NCBI RefSeq assembly: GCF_004000905.1
Contig: NZ_BIMD01000023.1
Coordinates: 17,853-81,852, forward strand
Direction: 5' to 3'
DNA length: 64,000 nt
Source of the DNA: Paenibacillus humicus NBRC 102415
GTDB taxonomy: Bacteria > Bacillota > Bacilli > Paenibacillales > Paenibacillaceae
Under the pieces are notes generated by a model. That model was not told where the DNA came from. It did no database searches and saw nothing but the letters and a program-made list of their open reading frames with translations. The position numbers and the translations under genes are program-made. Of the stretch, positions 26,578-35,929 are shown piece by piece; position 1 is the first letter of the stretch, and the number at the start of each line of letters is the position of its first letter.

Positions 26578-26629
26578 GCTGGATGTCGGTCTATTTTTGA
26601 ACACAAAGAGATGGAGTGGATTAGAAGTT

Positions 26630-28468
26630 ATGCAAGCAAGAGAGAACATTCGCAATATCGCCATTATCGCGCACGTCGACCACGGCAAAACGACGCTTGT
26701 CGACAAGCTGCTGCAACAGTCCGGAACGTTCCGCGACCACGAAGTCGTCCATGAAAGGGCGATGGACTCCAACGATCTGGAGCGGGAGCGCGGCATTACG
26801 ATTCTGGCGAAAAACACCGCGATCAACTATAAGAACTACCTCATCAACATCGTCGATACTCCCGGGCACGCCGACTTCGGCGGCGAAGTGGAGCGCATCA
26901 TGAAGATGGTCGACGGCGTTCTGCTCGTCGTGGACGCTTTCGAAGGCTGCATGCCGCAGACGAAGTTCGTTCTGCGCAAAGCTCTCGAGCACAACCTGAC
27001 CCCGATCGTCGTCCTGAACAAGATCGACCGTCCGAACGCGACTCCCGAGGCTGTCGTGGACGAGGTTCTCGACCTCTTCATCGAGCTTGGCGCCAATGAC
27101 CAGCAGCTTGAATTTCCGGTCGTGTACGCTTCCGCTCTCATGGGCACATCCAGCATGACCCTGGATAAGCAGGACGAGAACATGGAAGCCATGTACGAAA
27201 CGATCGTCCAGCATATCCCGCATCCGACCGAGAGCGTCACGGATCCGCTGCAATTCCTCGTCACGCTGCTTGACTATAACGAATACATGGGCCGCATCGC
27301 GATCGGCCGCGTCAACCGCGGCGTCATCCGCCAAGGCCAGACGGTCGCCGTCATGACCCGCGAAGGCGGAATCAAGCAAGCCCGGATCGAGAAGCTGTTC
27401 GGCTTCCAGGGACTGAAGCGCGTCGAGGTCGAGGAAGCGGCCGGCGGCGACATCGTCGCCATCGCCGGCATCAAGGACATCAACATCGGCGAGACGATCG
27501 CGGATCCCGCGAAGCCTGAAGCCCTGCCGGTGCTGGAGATCGACGAGCCGACGCTGCAGATGACGTTCCTCGTCAACAACAGCCCGTTCGCCGGACGCGA
27601 AGGCAAGTGGGTCACTTCCCGCAAGCTTCGCGAGCGCCTCTACAAAGAGCTCGAGACCGACGTCGCGCTGCGCGTCGAAGATACGGACAGCCCGGACGTC
27701 TTCATCGTATCGGGCCGGGGCGAGCTTCACCTCGGCATCCTGATCGAGAACATGCGCCGCGAAGGATACGAGCTGCAGGTTTCCAAGCCTGAGGTCATCG
27801 TCAAGGAAATCGACGGCGTGAAATCCGAGCCGTACGAGCGCCTGCTCATCGACGTTCCGGAAGAAAGCATGGGAGCCGTCATGGAGAGCCTTGGAACGCG
27901 CAAAGCGGAAATGGTCAACATGGTCAACAACGGCAACGGCCAGGTCCGCCTGGAATTCATCATTCCGGCACGCGGCCTGATCGGCTACCGGACCCATTTC
28001 CTGACGCTGACGCGCGGCTACGGCATCATGAACCATGCCTTCGACAGCTACGGTCCGATCGCCGGCTCCGGAGTCGGCGGACGCCACCAAGGCGTTCTGG
28101 TCGCAACCGAGAACGGCGTATCGACCTTCTACGGCATGATGGGCGTAGAAGACCGCGGCATTCTGTTCCTGGAGCCGGGCACGGAGATTTACGAAGGCAT
28201 GATCGTCGGCGAGCATAACCGCGACCAGGACATCGTCGTCAACATCTGCAAGGAAAAGCAGCTGACGAACATCCGCTCCGCGACGAAGGACGATACGGTC
28301 CGGCTCAAAACGCCGCGCACGTACAGCCTCGAAGCTGCGCTGGAGTACCTCAACGACGACGAATACTGCGAAATCACGCCTAAATCCATCCGGATGCGCA
28401 AGAAGCTCCTGAACAAGAGCGAACGCGAGCGTGCCGAGAAGCAGCGCAAAACTTCGGCAAACGTATAA
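26630..28468 (+). CDS. typA: Translational GTPase TypA/BipA
   Basis: This 612-aa GTPase contains G1 [15 protein letters not shown], switch [17 protein letters not shown]3 [14 protein letters not shown] and G4 [10 protein letters not shown]-Tu domain 2 and EF-G-like domains follow, then the BipA-specific C-terminal domain ([20 protein letters not shown]). It binds ribosomes and assists 50S assembly under stress or cold. The frame is open upstream to 26564, but ATG 26630 gives the family N terminus, with GGAGTGGA upstream. It is followed by ylaH, as in B. subtilis. Confidence 0.97.
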   Translation: MQARENIRNIAIIAHVDHGKTTLVDKLLQQSGTFRDHEVVHERAMDSNDLERERGITILAKNTAINYKNYLINIVDTPGHADFGGEVERIMKMVDGVLLVVDAFEGCMPQTKFVLRKALEHNLTPIVVLNKIDRPNATPEAVVDEVLDLFIELGANDQQLEFPVVYASALMGTSSMTLDKQDENMEAMYETIVQHIPHPTESVTDPLQFLVTLLDYNEYMGRIAIGRVNRGVIRQGQTVAVMTREGGIKQARIEKLFGFQGLKRVEVEEAAGGDIVAIAGIKDINIGETIADPAKPEALPVLEIDEPTLQMTFLVNNSPFAGREGKWVTSRKLRERLYKELETDVALRVEDTDSPDVFIVSGRGELHLGILIENMRREGYELQVSKPEVIVKEIDGVKSEPYERLLIDVPEESMGAVMESLGTRKAEMVNMVNNGNGQVRLEFIIPARGLIGYRTHFLTLTRGYGIMNHAFDSYGPIAGSGVGGRHQGVLVATENGVSTFYGMMGVEDRGILFLEPGTEIYEGMIVGEHNRDQDIVVNICKEKQLTNIRSATKDDTVRLKTPRTYSLEAALEYLNDDEYCEITPKSIRMRKKLLNKSERERAEKQRKTSANV

Positions 28469-28503
28469 TCGGTTCAAGCGGCTTGCCTGAATCATGAACG
28501 TAA

Positions 28504-28551
28504 CAGCGGCGATTGGGGCCGGCCAGCCGGCCGGCATCCAAATTCGCCGCT
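28504..28551 (+). terminator. Imperfect hairpin between typA and ylaH
   Basis: AGCGGCGA near 28505 can pair with TCGCCGCT ending at 28551, enclosing a GC-rich palindromic core (GGCCGGC...GCCGGCC). TTGTTCGTCTTT follows, not a clean T-run. It may be a leaky terminator. Confidence 0.4.
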
Positions 28552-28612
28552 TGTTCGTCTTTATGATATCGGGCCTGCCGGCATTGATATCCACTCAAGG
28601 AGGAGAACTGGG

Positions 28613-28912
28613 ATGCAGCATTGGCTCAGCGAGCATGCGCTCGTATCGTATATCCTGATTCTGGCAGGGGTTATCTATATCTTCAACAAGGTATTCCGTC
28701 CGCAGCAGCGCTTGCCGATTCTCAAGGAAATTCTGGTCTACGTCATCATGGCTATCGGTTCGGCCATTCTGGTCGTCTTCCAGATCGACAAGCTTCCGAT
28801 CATTCAATGCATGGCGGTTGCCGTCCTGCTGATGTTCATGCTGAGGATCCGGCAGTTCAACGACCGCCGGCAAGCCAAACGCCAAAATGCGCCTGGAGCC
28901 GGAGAAAGCTAG
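28613..28912 (+). CDS. ylaH: YlaH-like family membrane protein
   Basis: This 99-aa protein has three hydrophobic segments (ALVSYILILAGVIYIF, ILVYVIMAIGSAILVVF, IQCMAVAVLLMFMLRI) and a basic C-terminal tail. The sequence and its position directly after typA match YlaH of B. subtilis. Function is unknown. CAAGGAGGAGAAC lies just before the ATG, a strong ribosome site. Confidence 0.82.
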   Translation: MQHWLSEHALVSYILILAGVIYIFNKVFRPQQRLPILKEILVYVIMAIGSAILVVFQIDKLPIIQCMAVAVLLMFMLRIRQFNDRRQAKRQNAPGAGES

Positions 28913-29034
28913 GCAGGCCCGAAATACGATGGAAGCAAGTGGCCTCCGCCCTTGACGGCGGGGGACATAGCGCTGTGAAGAAAGGAAATCCGAGGCAGGA
29001 TGACGGTTCCTTTCGGACAGATGAAGGAGAATTT

Positions 29035-30093
29035 ATGACTACTGGCAACGGATCTCCCCCGCGCCGGCCGGGCAGCAGCCCGCCGGCAGGACGAGGCGCC
29101 CGCAATGGCGCCGTCAAGAAACGCAAGCCCCGGTTTTGGATGCGAAGGTTCATGCTGTTCGCCGCTCTGCTTGTTTTCATTGCGGTCGGTTACGGCGTCT
29201 ATCTGTTCATGGACGCGAACAAGGCCATCAAGGAGATGAGCTACGGCACGAGCTCCGAAGTCGGCTCGATCGGCAGCAGCCCGTTCGGCATGCTGGTCAT
29301 GGGAGTCGATACGCGGGGAGAAGGGGGCTTGCTGAATACCGATGTCCTTATGGCGGCTGCGTTCAATCCCAAGACCAAAAGCGCGGTCGTCGTCTCCATT
29401 CCGCGCGATTCCCGAATAGAGGTCAAAGGCTACAAAACCCGCAAGGTCAACAGCTATTATTCCGCTTTTCTGCGCAATGCCAAGAGTGAAGGGAAGGGCA
29501 TCTCCCAAGAGAGCGCGGAGCATGCCGCAGCCAAGGGGATGAAGGAGGCCATTGGCCGTTTTCTCGGCATTCCGATCGCCTATTCGGCGAACGTCAACTT
29601 CCAGGGCTTCGCCGACGTGGTGGATGCGCTCGGAGGCGTGAACGTCAACGTGGACATGGATATGGACTACGACGACCATGCCGGCCAGCCCGGCGGCACA
29701 AGCATCCATCTGCGCAAGGGCGAGCAGAAGCTCGGCGGCGAGGATGCGCTTGGATTTGTGCGCTACCGCAAATCCAACGACGGCAAGAACATGTCGAGCG
29801 ACTTCGAGCGCAACGAGCGCCAGGAGCAGGTCGTCGGGGCGATTACGGACCGGATGATGTCGGTGCCGGGCCTGCTGCGCCTGGGCAATGTATTTGGAGC
29901 CGTCGGAGGCAATGTGAAGACGGATATGCCCGCATCGGATATTCGGGAAATGATGAGGGTATACTTCGGCATCTCCAAGGAGGATATTACGTTCATTCCT
30001 TTGACCGGAGAGTGGAGAAGCCCCTATGTGTATCTGGACGAGGCCGTCGTTGCGAAGGCGAGCAAGGCGCTCCAGTCCAAACTGGATGAATGA
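29035..30093 (+). CDS. LytR-CpsA-Psr (LCP) family cell wall ligase
   Basis: This 352-aa protein has a Pro/Arg-rich cytoplasmic N terminus, one membrane anchor near residues 38-58 (FMLFAALLVFIAVGYGVYLF), and an extracellular LCP domain: MLVMGVDTRG, LNTDVLMAAAFNP, SIPRDSRIEV, and ALGFVRYRKS. LCP enzymes attach teichoic acids or other polymers to peptidoglycan from undecaprenyl-linked donors. The polymer is not predictable. The ATG at 29035 is 6 bases after GAAGGAGA. The frame is open further upstream, but that part lacks a ribosome site and family similarity. Confidence 0.93.
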   Translation: MTTGNGSPPRRPGSSPPAGRGARNGAVKKRKPRFWMRRFMLFAALLVFIAVGYGVYLFMDANKAIKEMSYGTSSEVGSIGSSPFGMLVMGVDTRGEGGLLNTDVLMAAAFNPKTKSAVVVSIPRDSRIEVKGYKTRKVNSYYSAFLRNAKSEGKGISQESAEHAAAKGMKEAIGRFLGIPIAYSANVNFQGFADVVDALGGVNVNVDMDMDYDDHAGQPGGTSIHLRKGEQKLGGEDALGFVRYRKSNDGKNMSSDFERNERQEQVVGAITDRMMSVPGLLRLGNVFGAVGGNVKTDMPASDIREMMRVYFGISKEDITFIPLTGEWRSPYVYLDEAVVAKASKALQSKLDE

Positions 30094-30310
30094 CCGTCGT
30101 GGACGGCGCATACGTATGTTATACTACAACTACGAAGCCGACATCAGGATCCGATTCTAATTCCGGGAGGCAGGGCGAATGGCGGAGCTCCTTGCGCATG
30201 GCGGCATCATGATTTCCGTAGGCCGTGCATCGGCATCCGGCACGCGCCTTCATGGCAGAGGCCCGTCCTCTGCGGCTTGGCCATGGGAACTCGCCGTTCC
30301 TCCAAAACCA

Positions 30311-30342
30311 AAAAAGCCTAGTGACCTGTCACTAGGCTTTTT
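30311..30342. terminator. Bidirectional terminator
   Basis: AAAAAGCCTAGTGAC (30311-30325) and GTCACTAGGCTTTTT (30328-30342) form a perfect 15-bp inverted repeat with a 2-base centre, giving a T-run on each strand. It lies between the convergent LCP and YlaJ-like genes. Confidence 0.93.
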
Positions 30343-30357
30343 GCGCTTTGGCGCCGC

Positions 30358-30924
30358 TCAGCGATGTGCAGCCGGCGCGGCGGCTTTGTGCATGCCGTCC
30401 ATTGGAGCTGGCGATGCGGCATTCCGGTTTTCCGGAGCCGTATTGCGAGGCAGCTGCGGCACGATGCGGCCGACGATGTCGGCCATTTCCTCCGCGAAGC
30501 CTTGAATCGGGCGTCCGCGGCGGATGTCGGCGCCCAGCTCCGACAGCCGCTGGTTGACGTCCATGTCCGCCGTCACGATGGCTCGGACGCCGACCGGGTC
30601 ATTGCGAAGCGCTTGGGCGACGGCATACTTGATCGTTCCGACACGGGAGCGGTCGACGCTGCCGTCGACATCGATGCCGACGACGGCTGTGTTGCCGGCC
30701 ACGACCGCATGGGCTTTGCGCACGCCCTCCACCCGGGAGGCGAGTTCCTCCAGGTGCTTGGCCGCCTGGGCCGAGCCGACCGTTTTTTCCGGCTCTGGAT
30801 CGGTTTGCTTCGTACGAATACGCTGGTCTTCAGCAGGGGAAGGAGAATCGCCCTTATGGGCGACCGTGCCGCAGCCGGTCGCCGTCAGGCATAGAATCAA
30901 AGCTGCCGACAGCCATTTTTTCAT
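30358..30924 (-). CDS. ylaJ: YhcN/YlaJ family sporulation lipoprotein
   Basis: This 188-aa protein has a lipoprotein signal (MKKWLSAALILCLTATGCGT) with Cys18 as the lipidated residue. A YhcN/YlaJ domain follows (HLEELASRVEGVRKAHAVVAGNTAVVGIDVDG, split by Val/Ala-rich strands, then IVTADMDVNQRLSELGADI). Such lipoproteins are found in spores and affect germination. The neighbour phoH2 gene (ylaK type) diverges from it, as the ylaJ-ylaK order in B. subtilis suggests. The C-terminal 25 residues are Pro/Ala-rich. Confidence 0.88.
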   Translation of the reverse strand: MKKWLSAALILCLTATGCGTVAHKGDSPSPAEDQRIRTKQTDPEPEKTVGSAQAAKHLEELASRVEGVRKAHAVVAGNTAVVGIDVDGSVDRSRVGTIKYAVAQALRNDPVGVRAIVTADMDVNQRLSELGADIRRGRPIQGFAEEMADIVGRIVPQLPRNTAPENRNAASPAPMDGMHKAAAPAAHR

Positions 30925-31052
30925 GTTAGGGACACCTGACCTTTCCGTCGATGCTTGATCGTAGAACCGAACCTAGTTTGTCCCTGTTCCGGTAGGGCTA
31001 TGTAACCATCGCATGTGGACCGGAATTATAAGGCGCCAGGAGGGGTTGCTTC

Positions 31053-32384
31053 GTGACCAAAATCTTCGTACTGGATACAAATGTGCTGCTTCATGATCCG
31101 CAGGCTCTCTACGCTTTCGACGACAACGAAGTCATCATTCCGGCTGTCGTGCTGGAGGAGATCGATTCCAAAAAACGGCTGGCCGACGAGCTGGGGCGCA
31201 ATGCGCGCCATGTGTCGCGGCTGCTTGACGGAATGAGGGAAGAGGGCAGGCTGCATGAAGGCATTCCGCTCCCGAGGGGCGGACTGCTCAAGGTGGAGCT
31301 GAACCACCGCAGCTATGTACGGGTGCAGGAAATGTTCGGGGAGATGTCCAATGACAACCGCATTCTGGCTGTCGCCCTGAATTACCATATGGAGGAAGAA
31401 GAGGATGGAGCGGGCCGCGACGTCGTGCTCGTCAGCAAGGATGTGCTGGTGCGGATCAAGGCCGATGTGCTCGGCCTGCAAGCCGAAGATTATTTGTCCG
31501 ATCGGGCTGTGGAGCCGTCGGATGTGTACACGGGGACGGCGACCTTGTTCGTCCATCCGTCCATCATCGATGAATTTTATTCCTACCGGTTCCTGAGCAT
31601 CAAGAGCCTGCAGCTGTCCTCCAGGCTCCATCCCAACGAATTCATCATTCTGAGGGATGAGCTCGGCACTTCCAAGAGCGCCCTGCTGAAGGTAAGCCAG
31701 GATGGGGCGAGGCTGGAGCCGCTGTACCTGAGCAATGATCCCGTCTGGGGCATCACCGCCCGCAACGCCCAGCAGCGGATGGCGCTGGAGCTGCTCCTGA
31801 ACGACGATATACCGCTCGTGACGCTGACCGGCAAGGCGGGCACAGGCAAGACGCTGCTTGCTCTCGCGGCCGGTCTGCTCAAGATCGAGGATGAGCATAA
31901 ATACAAGAAGCTGCTGATCGCGCGTCCCGTCGTCCCGATGGGCAAGGATATCGGCTACCTCCCGGGAGAGAAGGACGAGAAGCTGCGCCCATGGATGCAG
32001 CCGATCTACGACAACCTGGAATTCCTCTTCGATACCAAGAAGTCCGGCGATATCGACAAGATTCTGATGGGACTCGGCAGCATTCAGGTCGAGGCGCTGA
32101 CCTATATCCGCGGTCGCTCCATCCCGGGCCAGTTCATCATCATCGACGAGGCGCAGAATCTCAGCCGGCATGAGGTGAAGACCATTGTCTCCCGCGTCGG
32201 CGAGGGGAGCAAGATCGTGCTGATGGGCGATCCCGAGCAGATCGACCATCCGTATCTGGATTCCATGAGCAACGGTCTGACCCATATCGTCGAAAGCTTC
32301 AAGCAGGAAGGGCTGAGCGGGCATATCAACCTGGAAAAGGGAGAGCGCTCCAAGCTGGCTCAGCTTGCGGCCGACCTGCTTTAG
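31053..32384 (+). CDS. PhoH2-type protein: PIN ribonuclease domain fused to PhoH ATPase (YlaK)
   Basis: This 443-aa protein has an N-terminal PIN domain (MTKIFVLDTNVLLHDPQAL, with the first acidic residue at D8) to about residue 150, and a C-terminal PhoH helicase-like ATPase with Walker A GKAGTGKTLLAL near residue 265 and Walker B FIIIDEAQNLSRHEVKT. PhoH2 proteins act as RNA helicase/RNases. The start is GTG at 31053, 9 bases after AGGAGGGG. It is the second PhoH gene in the window, distinct from the single-domain PhoH ending at 75. Confidence 0.94.
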   Translation: MTKIFVLDTNVLLHDPQALYAFDDNEVIIPAVVLEEIDSKKRLADELGRNARHVSRLLDGMREEGRLHEGIPLPRGGLLKVELNHRSYVRVQEMFGEMSNDNRILAVALNYHMEEEEDGAGRDVVLVSKDVLVRIKADVLGLQAEDYLSDRAVEPSDVYTGTATLFVHPSIIDEFYSYRFLSIKSLQLSSRLHPNEFIILRDELGTSKSALLKVSQDGARLEPLYLSNDPVWGITARNAQQRMALELLLNDDIPLVTLTGKAGTGKTLLALAAGLLKIEDEHKYKKLLIARPVVPMGKDIGYLPGEKDEKLRPWMQPIYDNLEFLFDTKKSGDIDKILMGLGSIQVEALTYIRGRSIPGQFIIIDEAQNLSRHEVKTIVSRVGEGSKIVLMGDPEQIDHPYLDSMSNGLTHIVESFKQEGLSGHINLEKGERSKLAQLAADLL

Positions 32385-32398
32385 AGATGAGGGAATAC

Positions 32399-32427
32399 GC
32401 CTCCTGCATTGCGGGAGGCCTTTTTTT
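32399..32427 (+). terminator. Rho-independent terminator after phoH2
   Basis: GCCTCC (32399-32404) pairs with GGAGGC (32414-32419), with extra GC pairing inside, and TTTTTTT follows. Confidence 0.85.
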
Positions 32428-32724
32428 GTCGTCTGACCGATGCCGGGCATTCGGCCAAAGCGGGAAATGAGGGAGCGGCCATGCCGCTGTCTGTCGTCGG
32501 CCTCCGCTTTCTTGCGCGGTGCTCGGCTGCCTGCATGCTGTTCCCGCCTGCACGCTGGTCCTCCTTTCAAGAGGCTTTTGAAGTCCTAGTCTCTCGGCCC
32601 CAACCTATGCGGAAGGGAATTGCTGCAAGGAGCATCCGGCCTATTTTTTTGCCCGGCCGGGCAGACAGATACCGGAAACTTTGATAGGATGAAGGAAGAC
32701 AGGTCCGAAAGGAGGGCGGCGTCG
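32428..32724. other. Intergenic stretch before the solute-binding-like gene
   Basis: No convincing gene was seen here. Near its end is a 12-base palindrome, GCCCGGCCGGGC, preceded by seven T. An AAAGGAGGGCGG ribosome site serves the next gene. No promoter with both hexamers could be assigned. Confidence 0.4.
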
Positions 32725-33972
32725 ATGGCGCGAAAAAAATACCTGCTGCTGCCGGGAGCCGCTCTCGCCGCCGCTCTGCTGCTCGTTCAGCAGGAGCATC
32801 CCGCCGAGGATCCTCCGGGCGGCGCTCAGCCTTCCGCCGTCTGGGACGAGCCTCCTGCCGGCGGCGGTGAAAAAGCCGAGCAGCGCGAACGGCTGACTGT
32901 AAGCGTTTCCCTGGATGAACAGGAATACGCCGCTCTGTCGGAACGAAGCCGCCTGTGGTCGCAGAAGCATCCCGGCTGGGATATCCAGCTGGTGAATTCT
33001 CCCCCGGCAGAGACGGGAACAGGCGAGTGGAGGCGCCGGGCGCTGCTTGGAGAGGCGGGAGACATCGTGCTCCTGCCGAGCTCGGAGATCATCCCTCTAG
33101 CTGCAGCCGGCGTCCTTCTGCCGCTGGACAAGCTGATGGGGGGCAGCGCCGGCTTCGGAGGAAGCGGGGCATTCTGGGAGCCGCTTTACTGGAACGGCTA
33201 CTTATGGGGAGTGCCCCGGGATGCGGACCCGGATGTGCTGGTATGGAAGGACAGCAAGCTGATGGAGGCAGCTCTGACGCGGCCTCCGTCGGCATGGGAA
33301 GAGTTGCAGCTGGCTGCCGGCGGCCATCCCGGCGTCGCCACCGTCCTGATCGGAAGAGACGATGCGGGAGCAGCCGCAGCATGGGTTGCCGGATGGAAGC
33401 CGGAAGCCGGGGCCGAGCAGCTGCCGGAGCGCCTCAAGCAGGCGCTGTCGGGCAGAGGGGATGGCGGCAGGATGCAGGCTTACTCCTCCTATGAGGAAGC
33501 GGAGGCGGCTCTGGCAGCGGGAAAAGCATTTTCCGCCATCCTTCCGTGGTCCGAATACAGGCGATGGAATCCTGGAGAAGGTTTTACGCCCGATTACCGC
33601 CTGGCACTCGATACCGCCTCGCTGCGAATGCGGAGTTATGGAATCATGGCCACGAGCGCAAATCCCGACGCCGCTGCGGCCTGGATCGCGGGAGTGACGG
33701 AGACGGCTGCCGGGAAGGAGTCTGCAGATGAGGCGTACAGGCTACTGCCGAAGCAGAGCCTGTACGCCGGAGACTCATCCGGAGATGGCGGCTTTCCGGC
33801 AGACTGGCAGCCGCAGCTGTTCCAGGGCAAGGAGGGGCGGCTTCGGCTACACGGGGCCGACTTGCTGGCACCGCTCTGGAAATCTTATTGGAACGCCGGG
33901 GGCGGAATGTCGCCGGAGCAGCTGGCGTCTTCCTGGCTTCAAGCCATCGAAAAGCGGCCCTCCGTAAAATGA
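32725..33972 (+). CDS. Extracellular solute-binding-like protein
   Basis: This 415-aa protein begins MARKKYLLLPGAALAAALLL, a signal-like hydrophobic segment, then a Pro/Gly/Glu-rich linker. The body resembles family-1 ABC solute-binding proteins (LWSQKHPGWDIQLVNSPP, DIVLLPSSEIIPLAAAGVLLPLD, WNGYLWGVPRDADPDVLVW). No lipobox cysteine is visible, so it would be secreted or anchored by the N-terminal helix rather than lipidated. There are no ABC permease or ATPase genes beside it, so transport function is uncertain. ATG 32725 is 9 bases after AGGAGG and is preferred over in-frame ATGs at 32620 and 32689. Confidence 0.7.
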   Translation: MARKKYLLLPGAALAAALLLVQQEHPAEDPPGGAQPSAVWDEPPAGGGEKAEQRERLTVSVSLDEQEYAALSERSRLWSQKHPGWDIQLVNSPPAETGTGEWRRRALLGEAGDIVLLPSSEIIPLAAAGVLLPLDKLMGGSAGFGGSGAFWEPLYWNGYLWGVPRDADPDVLVWKDSKLMEAALTRPPSAWEELQLAAGGHPGVATVLIGRDDAGAAAAWVAGWKPEAGAEQLPERLKQALSGRGDGGRMQAYSSYEEAEAALAAGKAFSAILPWSEYRRWNPGEGFTPDYRLALDTASLRMRSYGIMATSANPDAAAAWIAGVTETAAGKESADEAYRLLPKQSLYAGDSSGDGGFPADWQPQLFQGKEGRLRLHGADLLAPLWKSYWNAGGGMSPEQLASSWLQAIEKRPSVK

Positions 33973-33979
33973 GGGCCGC
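33951..33979 (-). terminator. Hairpin at the convergent ends, minus-strand terminator
   Basis: GCGGCCCTC (33954-33962) pairs with GAGGGCCGC (33971-33979). On the minus strand it is followed by TTTT. It overlaps the stop codon of the + strand gene. Confidence 0.6.
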
Positions 33980-33999
33980 CATTCGGCGATGCTTTATAT

Positions 34000-35127
34000 T
34001 CACAATGAGAAGCCGAACCGGATGACAAGCTCATGCTCCTCGACCTGGACGGAGGTCACTTTGAGGAAGGAAATGAACTTGCCGGGATAAAAGCCGACGT
34101 CGAAAGTCCGCAATAACTCATCCATCGTCTCCCGGGGCAGCTTGTAGCCGTTGAAGACGAGCTCATCCATCCGGAACTTGATGCCGTTTTTGGGTGTATC
34201 CACGACTTCATAAATGCCGGAAGCCTCCACGCTCATGGACCCGTCGCTTCCTCCCGCCTGGACCTTGCCGTCCCCGAACCGGAACTGGAAGCCCTTGAGG
34301 CTGTCATCCTGCTCGGCGAGGAAGGAATTCAGCGCATCATCCGGCAGCCGGAGCGTGTAGCCGCCGCTTTCCAGCTTGACATAATCGGGATGGTTCTCGA
34401 GCCAGGCGGGCAGCTTGTTCATCGCCTTGGACATCAAGCGGAAGTAGGCCTGGACTTCGGCCCGTCCGCTGTTCTGCCATATTTCGCCCAGCTGGGCGAT
34501 CTGCCGTTTCGCGGCTTCCGGATCGCTGCTGCCTCCGATGCCTTCCTGGAGCTGGCGATCCAGCTCCTCGGCGCGGGCTTTTTGCTGCAGCAGATTCTGC
34601 TCGGCTGCGTCAAGCTCTGCTTTTTGCCGCTGAAGCTCCGCTTGGCTTGACCTCAGCTCCTCGGATTCGGCCCGGTATTCCGCGATCGCCTTCCTGTCCC
34701 CGTCCATCAGCAAATCCATCATGTCCACGATACGGAACAAATCCCCGAGATTGCGGACTTGAAACAAAGCGTTCCATAGCATGTCCTTGCGGCCGGTGTA
34801 ATAGCGGCTCAGCGCTTCTCCCGCTCTTTGCTTGCGTTCGCGAAGCTGCTCCTCCTGCTGCTTCAGCTGGAGGGTGGAAGCGTCGAGCCGCTTTTGCAGC
34901 GCGTCCTTGCGGCTGGCGATCCGCTCCAAATCCCGGTCCAGCTCCAGGACGGCGAGGCTTTTCTCCATCAGCTGGCGGTCATCGTCCGAGGAAGGGACGG
35001 GTACGGCTTGCGCATAGGCCTGGTCCGCGCCGATCGGTCCGGAGAAGGGGAACGCCCCAGGCAGCGGGCTGAGAAGGAGGACTGCCAGCAGGGAGAGAAG
35101 GATCCGGCCAGGGAGTCTTGTTTTCAT
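34000..35127 (-). CDS. Exported coiled-coil protein, PcsB/CwlO-like N terminus
   Basis: This 375-aa protein has a signal peptide (MKTRLPGRILLSLLAVLLLS, cleavage near AYAQA) and then about 170 residues of heptad-rich coiled coil (RDLERIASRKDALQKRLDAS, QLKQQEEQLRERKQRAGEAL, KAELDAAEQNLLQQKARAEE). A conserved-looking SRYYTGRKDMLWNALFQVRNLGDLF segment resembles the coiled-coil N termini of PcsB/CwlO peptidoglycan hydrolases. No NlpC/P60 or CHAP catalytic domain follows. The C-terminal 130 residues are of unknown type. It may be an envelope adaptor. The frame is open further upstream to 35310, but the internal Met gives the signal peptide. Confidence 0.72.
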   Translation of the reverse strand: MKTRLPGRILLSLLAVLLLSPLPGAFPFSGPIGADQAYAQAVPVPSSDDDRQLMEKSLAVLELDRDLERIASRKDALQKRLDASTLQLKQQEEQLRERKQRAGEALSRYYTGRKDMLWNALFQVRNLGDLFRIVDMMDLLMDGDRKAIAEYRAESEELRSSQAELQRQKAELDAAEQNLLQQKARAEELDRQLQEGIGGSSDPEAAKRQIAQLGEIWQNSGRAEVQAYFRLMSKAMNKLPAWLENHPDYVKLESGGYTLRLPDDALNSFLAEQDDSLKGFQFRFGDGKVQAGGSDGSMSVEASGIYEVVDTPKNGIKFRMDELVFNGYKLPRETMDELLRTFDVGFYPGKFISFLKVTSVQVEEHELVIRFGFSL

Positions 35128-35369
35128 GGCGTCTTCGGAAGATCCCCTCCTTCTTGTCCGAGGCCATTGAAAAAGTTGTCGCTGCGTTCGCGGATCATTC
35201 TTCCGATCGCTGTTGTCCCCGTATTTCTCTGATTCCTGCCGTTTTTGCGGTCGAAATCCGGTGACAAACGTTTCTCCAGAACGATTCCGCGACTTTCGCT
35301 TGTTTTTCATCGGCCTTCTTGTCCATCGGGTTCCTTCTTACCTTATGCCGTCTTGAGCCCTCAGATGCA

Positions 35370-35403
35370 AAGAACCGCCCGGACAGAAGTCCGGGCGGTT
35401 CTT
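35370..35403. terminator. Bidirectional terminator-like inverted repeat
   Basis: AAGAACCGCCCGGAC (35370-35384) and GTCCGGGCGGTTCTT (35389-35403) are perfect 15-bp arms around AGAA. It follows the DUF2626 gene on the minus strand. The surrounding 300 bases between the two minus-strand genes contain no other feature I can support. Confidence 0.85.
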
Positions 35404-35427
35404 GTGCGTGAAGGCCTTGGGGCTGAA

Positions 35428-35664
35428 TCAGAACGGCAATCCCATCTTGAAGACGGTCCAATAGCTGAAGCCCAGGAAGGTGAGAATCATATAGGCCCAG
35501 AACATCAGTATGTAGGTGCGCTCCGTAAAGTTCAGGTAGCCCAAGAAGAAGAAGGCGATGGCTTGGAAGAAGAACAGAAGCGAAAACTCCGTCATATCTC
35601 CAGCGAAGGCCATGAGGGCGATCACAAGACACCAAAAGCCAAGTACGCGAAACATGCGCGCCAT
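35428..35664 (-). CDS. DUF2626 family small membrane protein
   Basis: This 78-aa protein is largely hydrophobic with three membrane segments and the sequence MARMFRVLGFWCLVIALMAF, then an Asp-Met-Thr-Glu segment and FLGYLNFTERTYILMFWAYM. I recognise this as the DUF2626 (YqgY-like) family of Bacillales. Function is unknown. GGGGGATTACC precedes the ATG. It diverges from rsfA. Confidence 0.8.
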   Translation of the reverse strand: MARMFRVLGFWCLVIALMAFAGDMTEFSLLFFFQAIAFFFLGYLNFTERTYILMFWAYMILTFLGFSYWTVFKMGLPF

Positions 35665-35817
35665 GAGGTAATCCCCCTCTCCATCTCGTGTTGCATGCTA
35701 AAGAACATTATAGCGTTTCAGGCAATCACTGTAAACCGCTTTCGCAGGTTCCTCGAAGCCTTTTTTGCTTGTCCGCCGCCTGCCGCTTCTAGGATTGCCC
35801 CCATAAAGGACGAATAT

Positions 35818-35847
35818 GTATGAGCCTCTGCAAAATTGGAAATACAA
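35818..35847 (+). promoter_or_regulatory. Possible forespore (SigF/SigG-type) promoter of rsfA
   Basis: GTATG (35818-35822) and GGAAATACAA (35838-35847) are 15 bases apart. They differ from the SigF/SigG pattern (GYWTA, then GGNRANANTW) at one position each. The distance to the rsfA start is about 80 bases. B. subtilis rsfA is SigF-dependent, which makes this plausible. Confidence 0.4.
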
Positions 35848-35929
35848 TTTAGTAACGATAGATTCTATGAACTCTACCAAGGGCATAGGGATAAAGAAAG
35901 TGCGTTTACGTTAGGAGGTTGTAGCGAGC

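Noticed and set aside
26621..28594. 657-codon open frame antisense to typA
   Set aside because: typA has clear GTPase motifs on the + strand. The antisense text is Asp/Val/Arg/His-rich with no domain pattern.
30179..30505. Small ORF with a GGGAGG site downstream of the LCP gene
   Set aside because: It runs through the perfect bidirectional terminator and into the antisense of the YlaJ-like gene; the protein is not coherent.
31026..32570. 514-codon open frame antisense to the PIN-PhoH gene
   Set aside because: The + strand product has PIN and Walker motifs. The antisense frame runs across the terminator and has no recognisable content.
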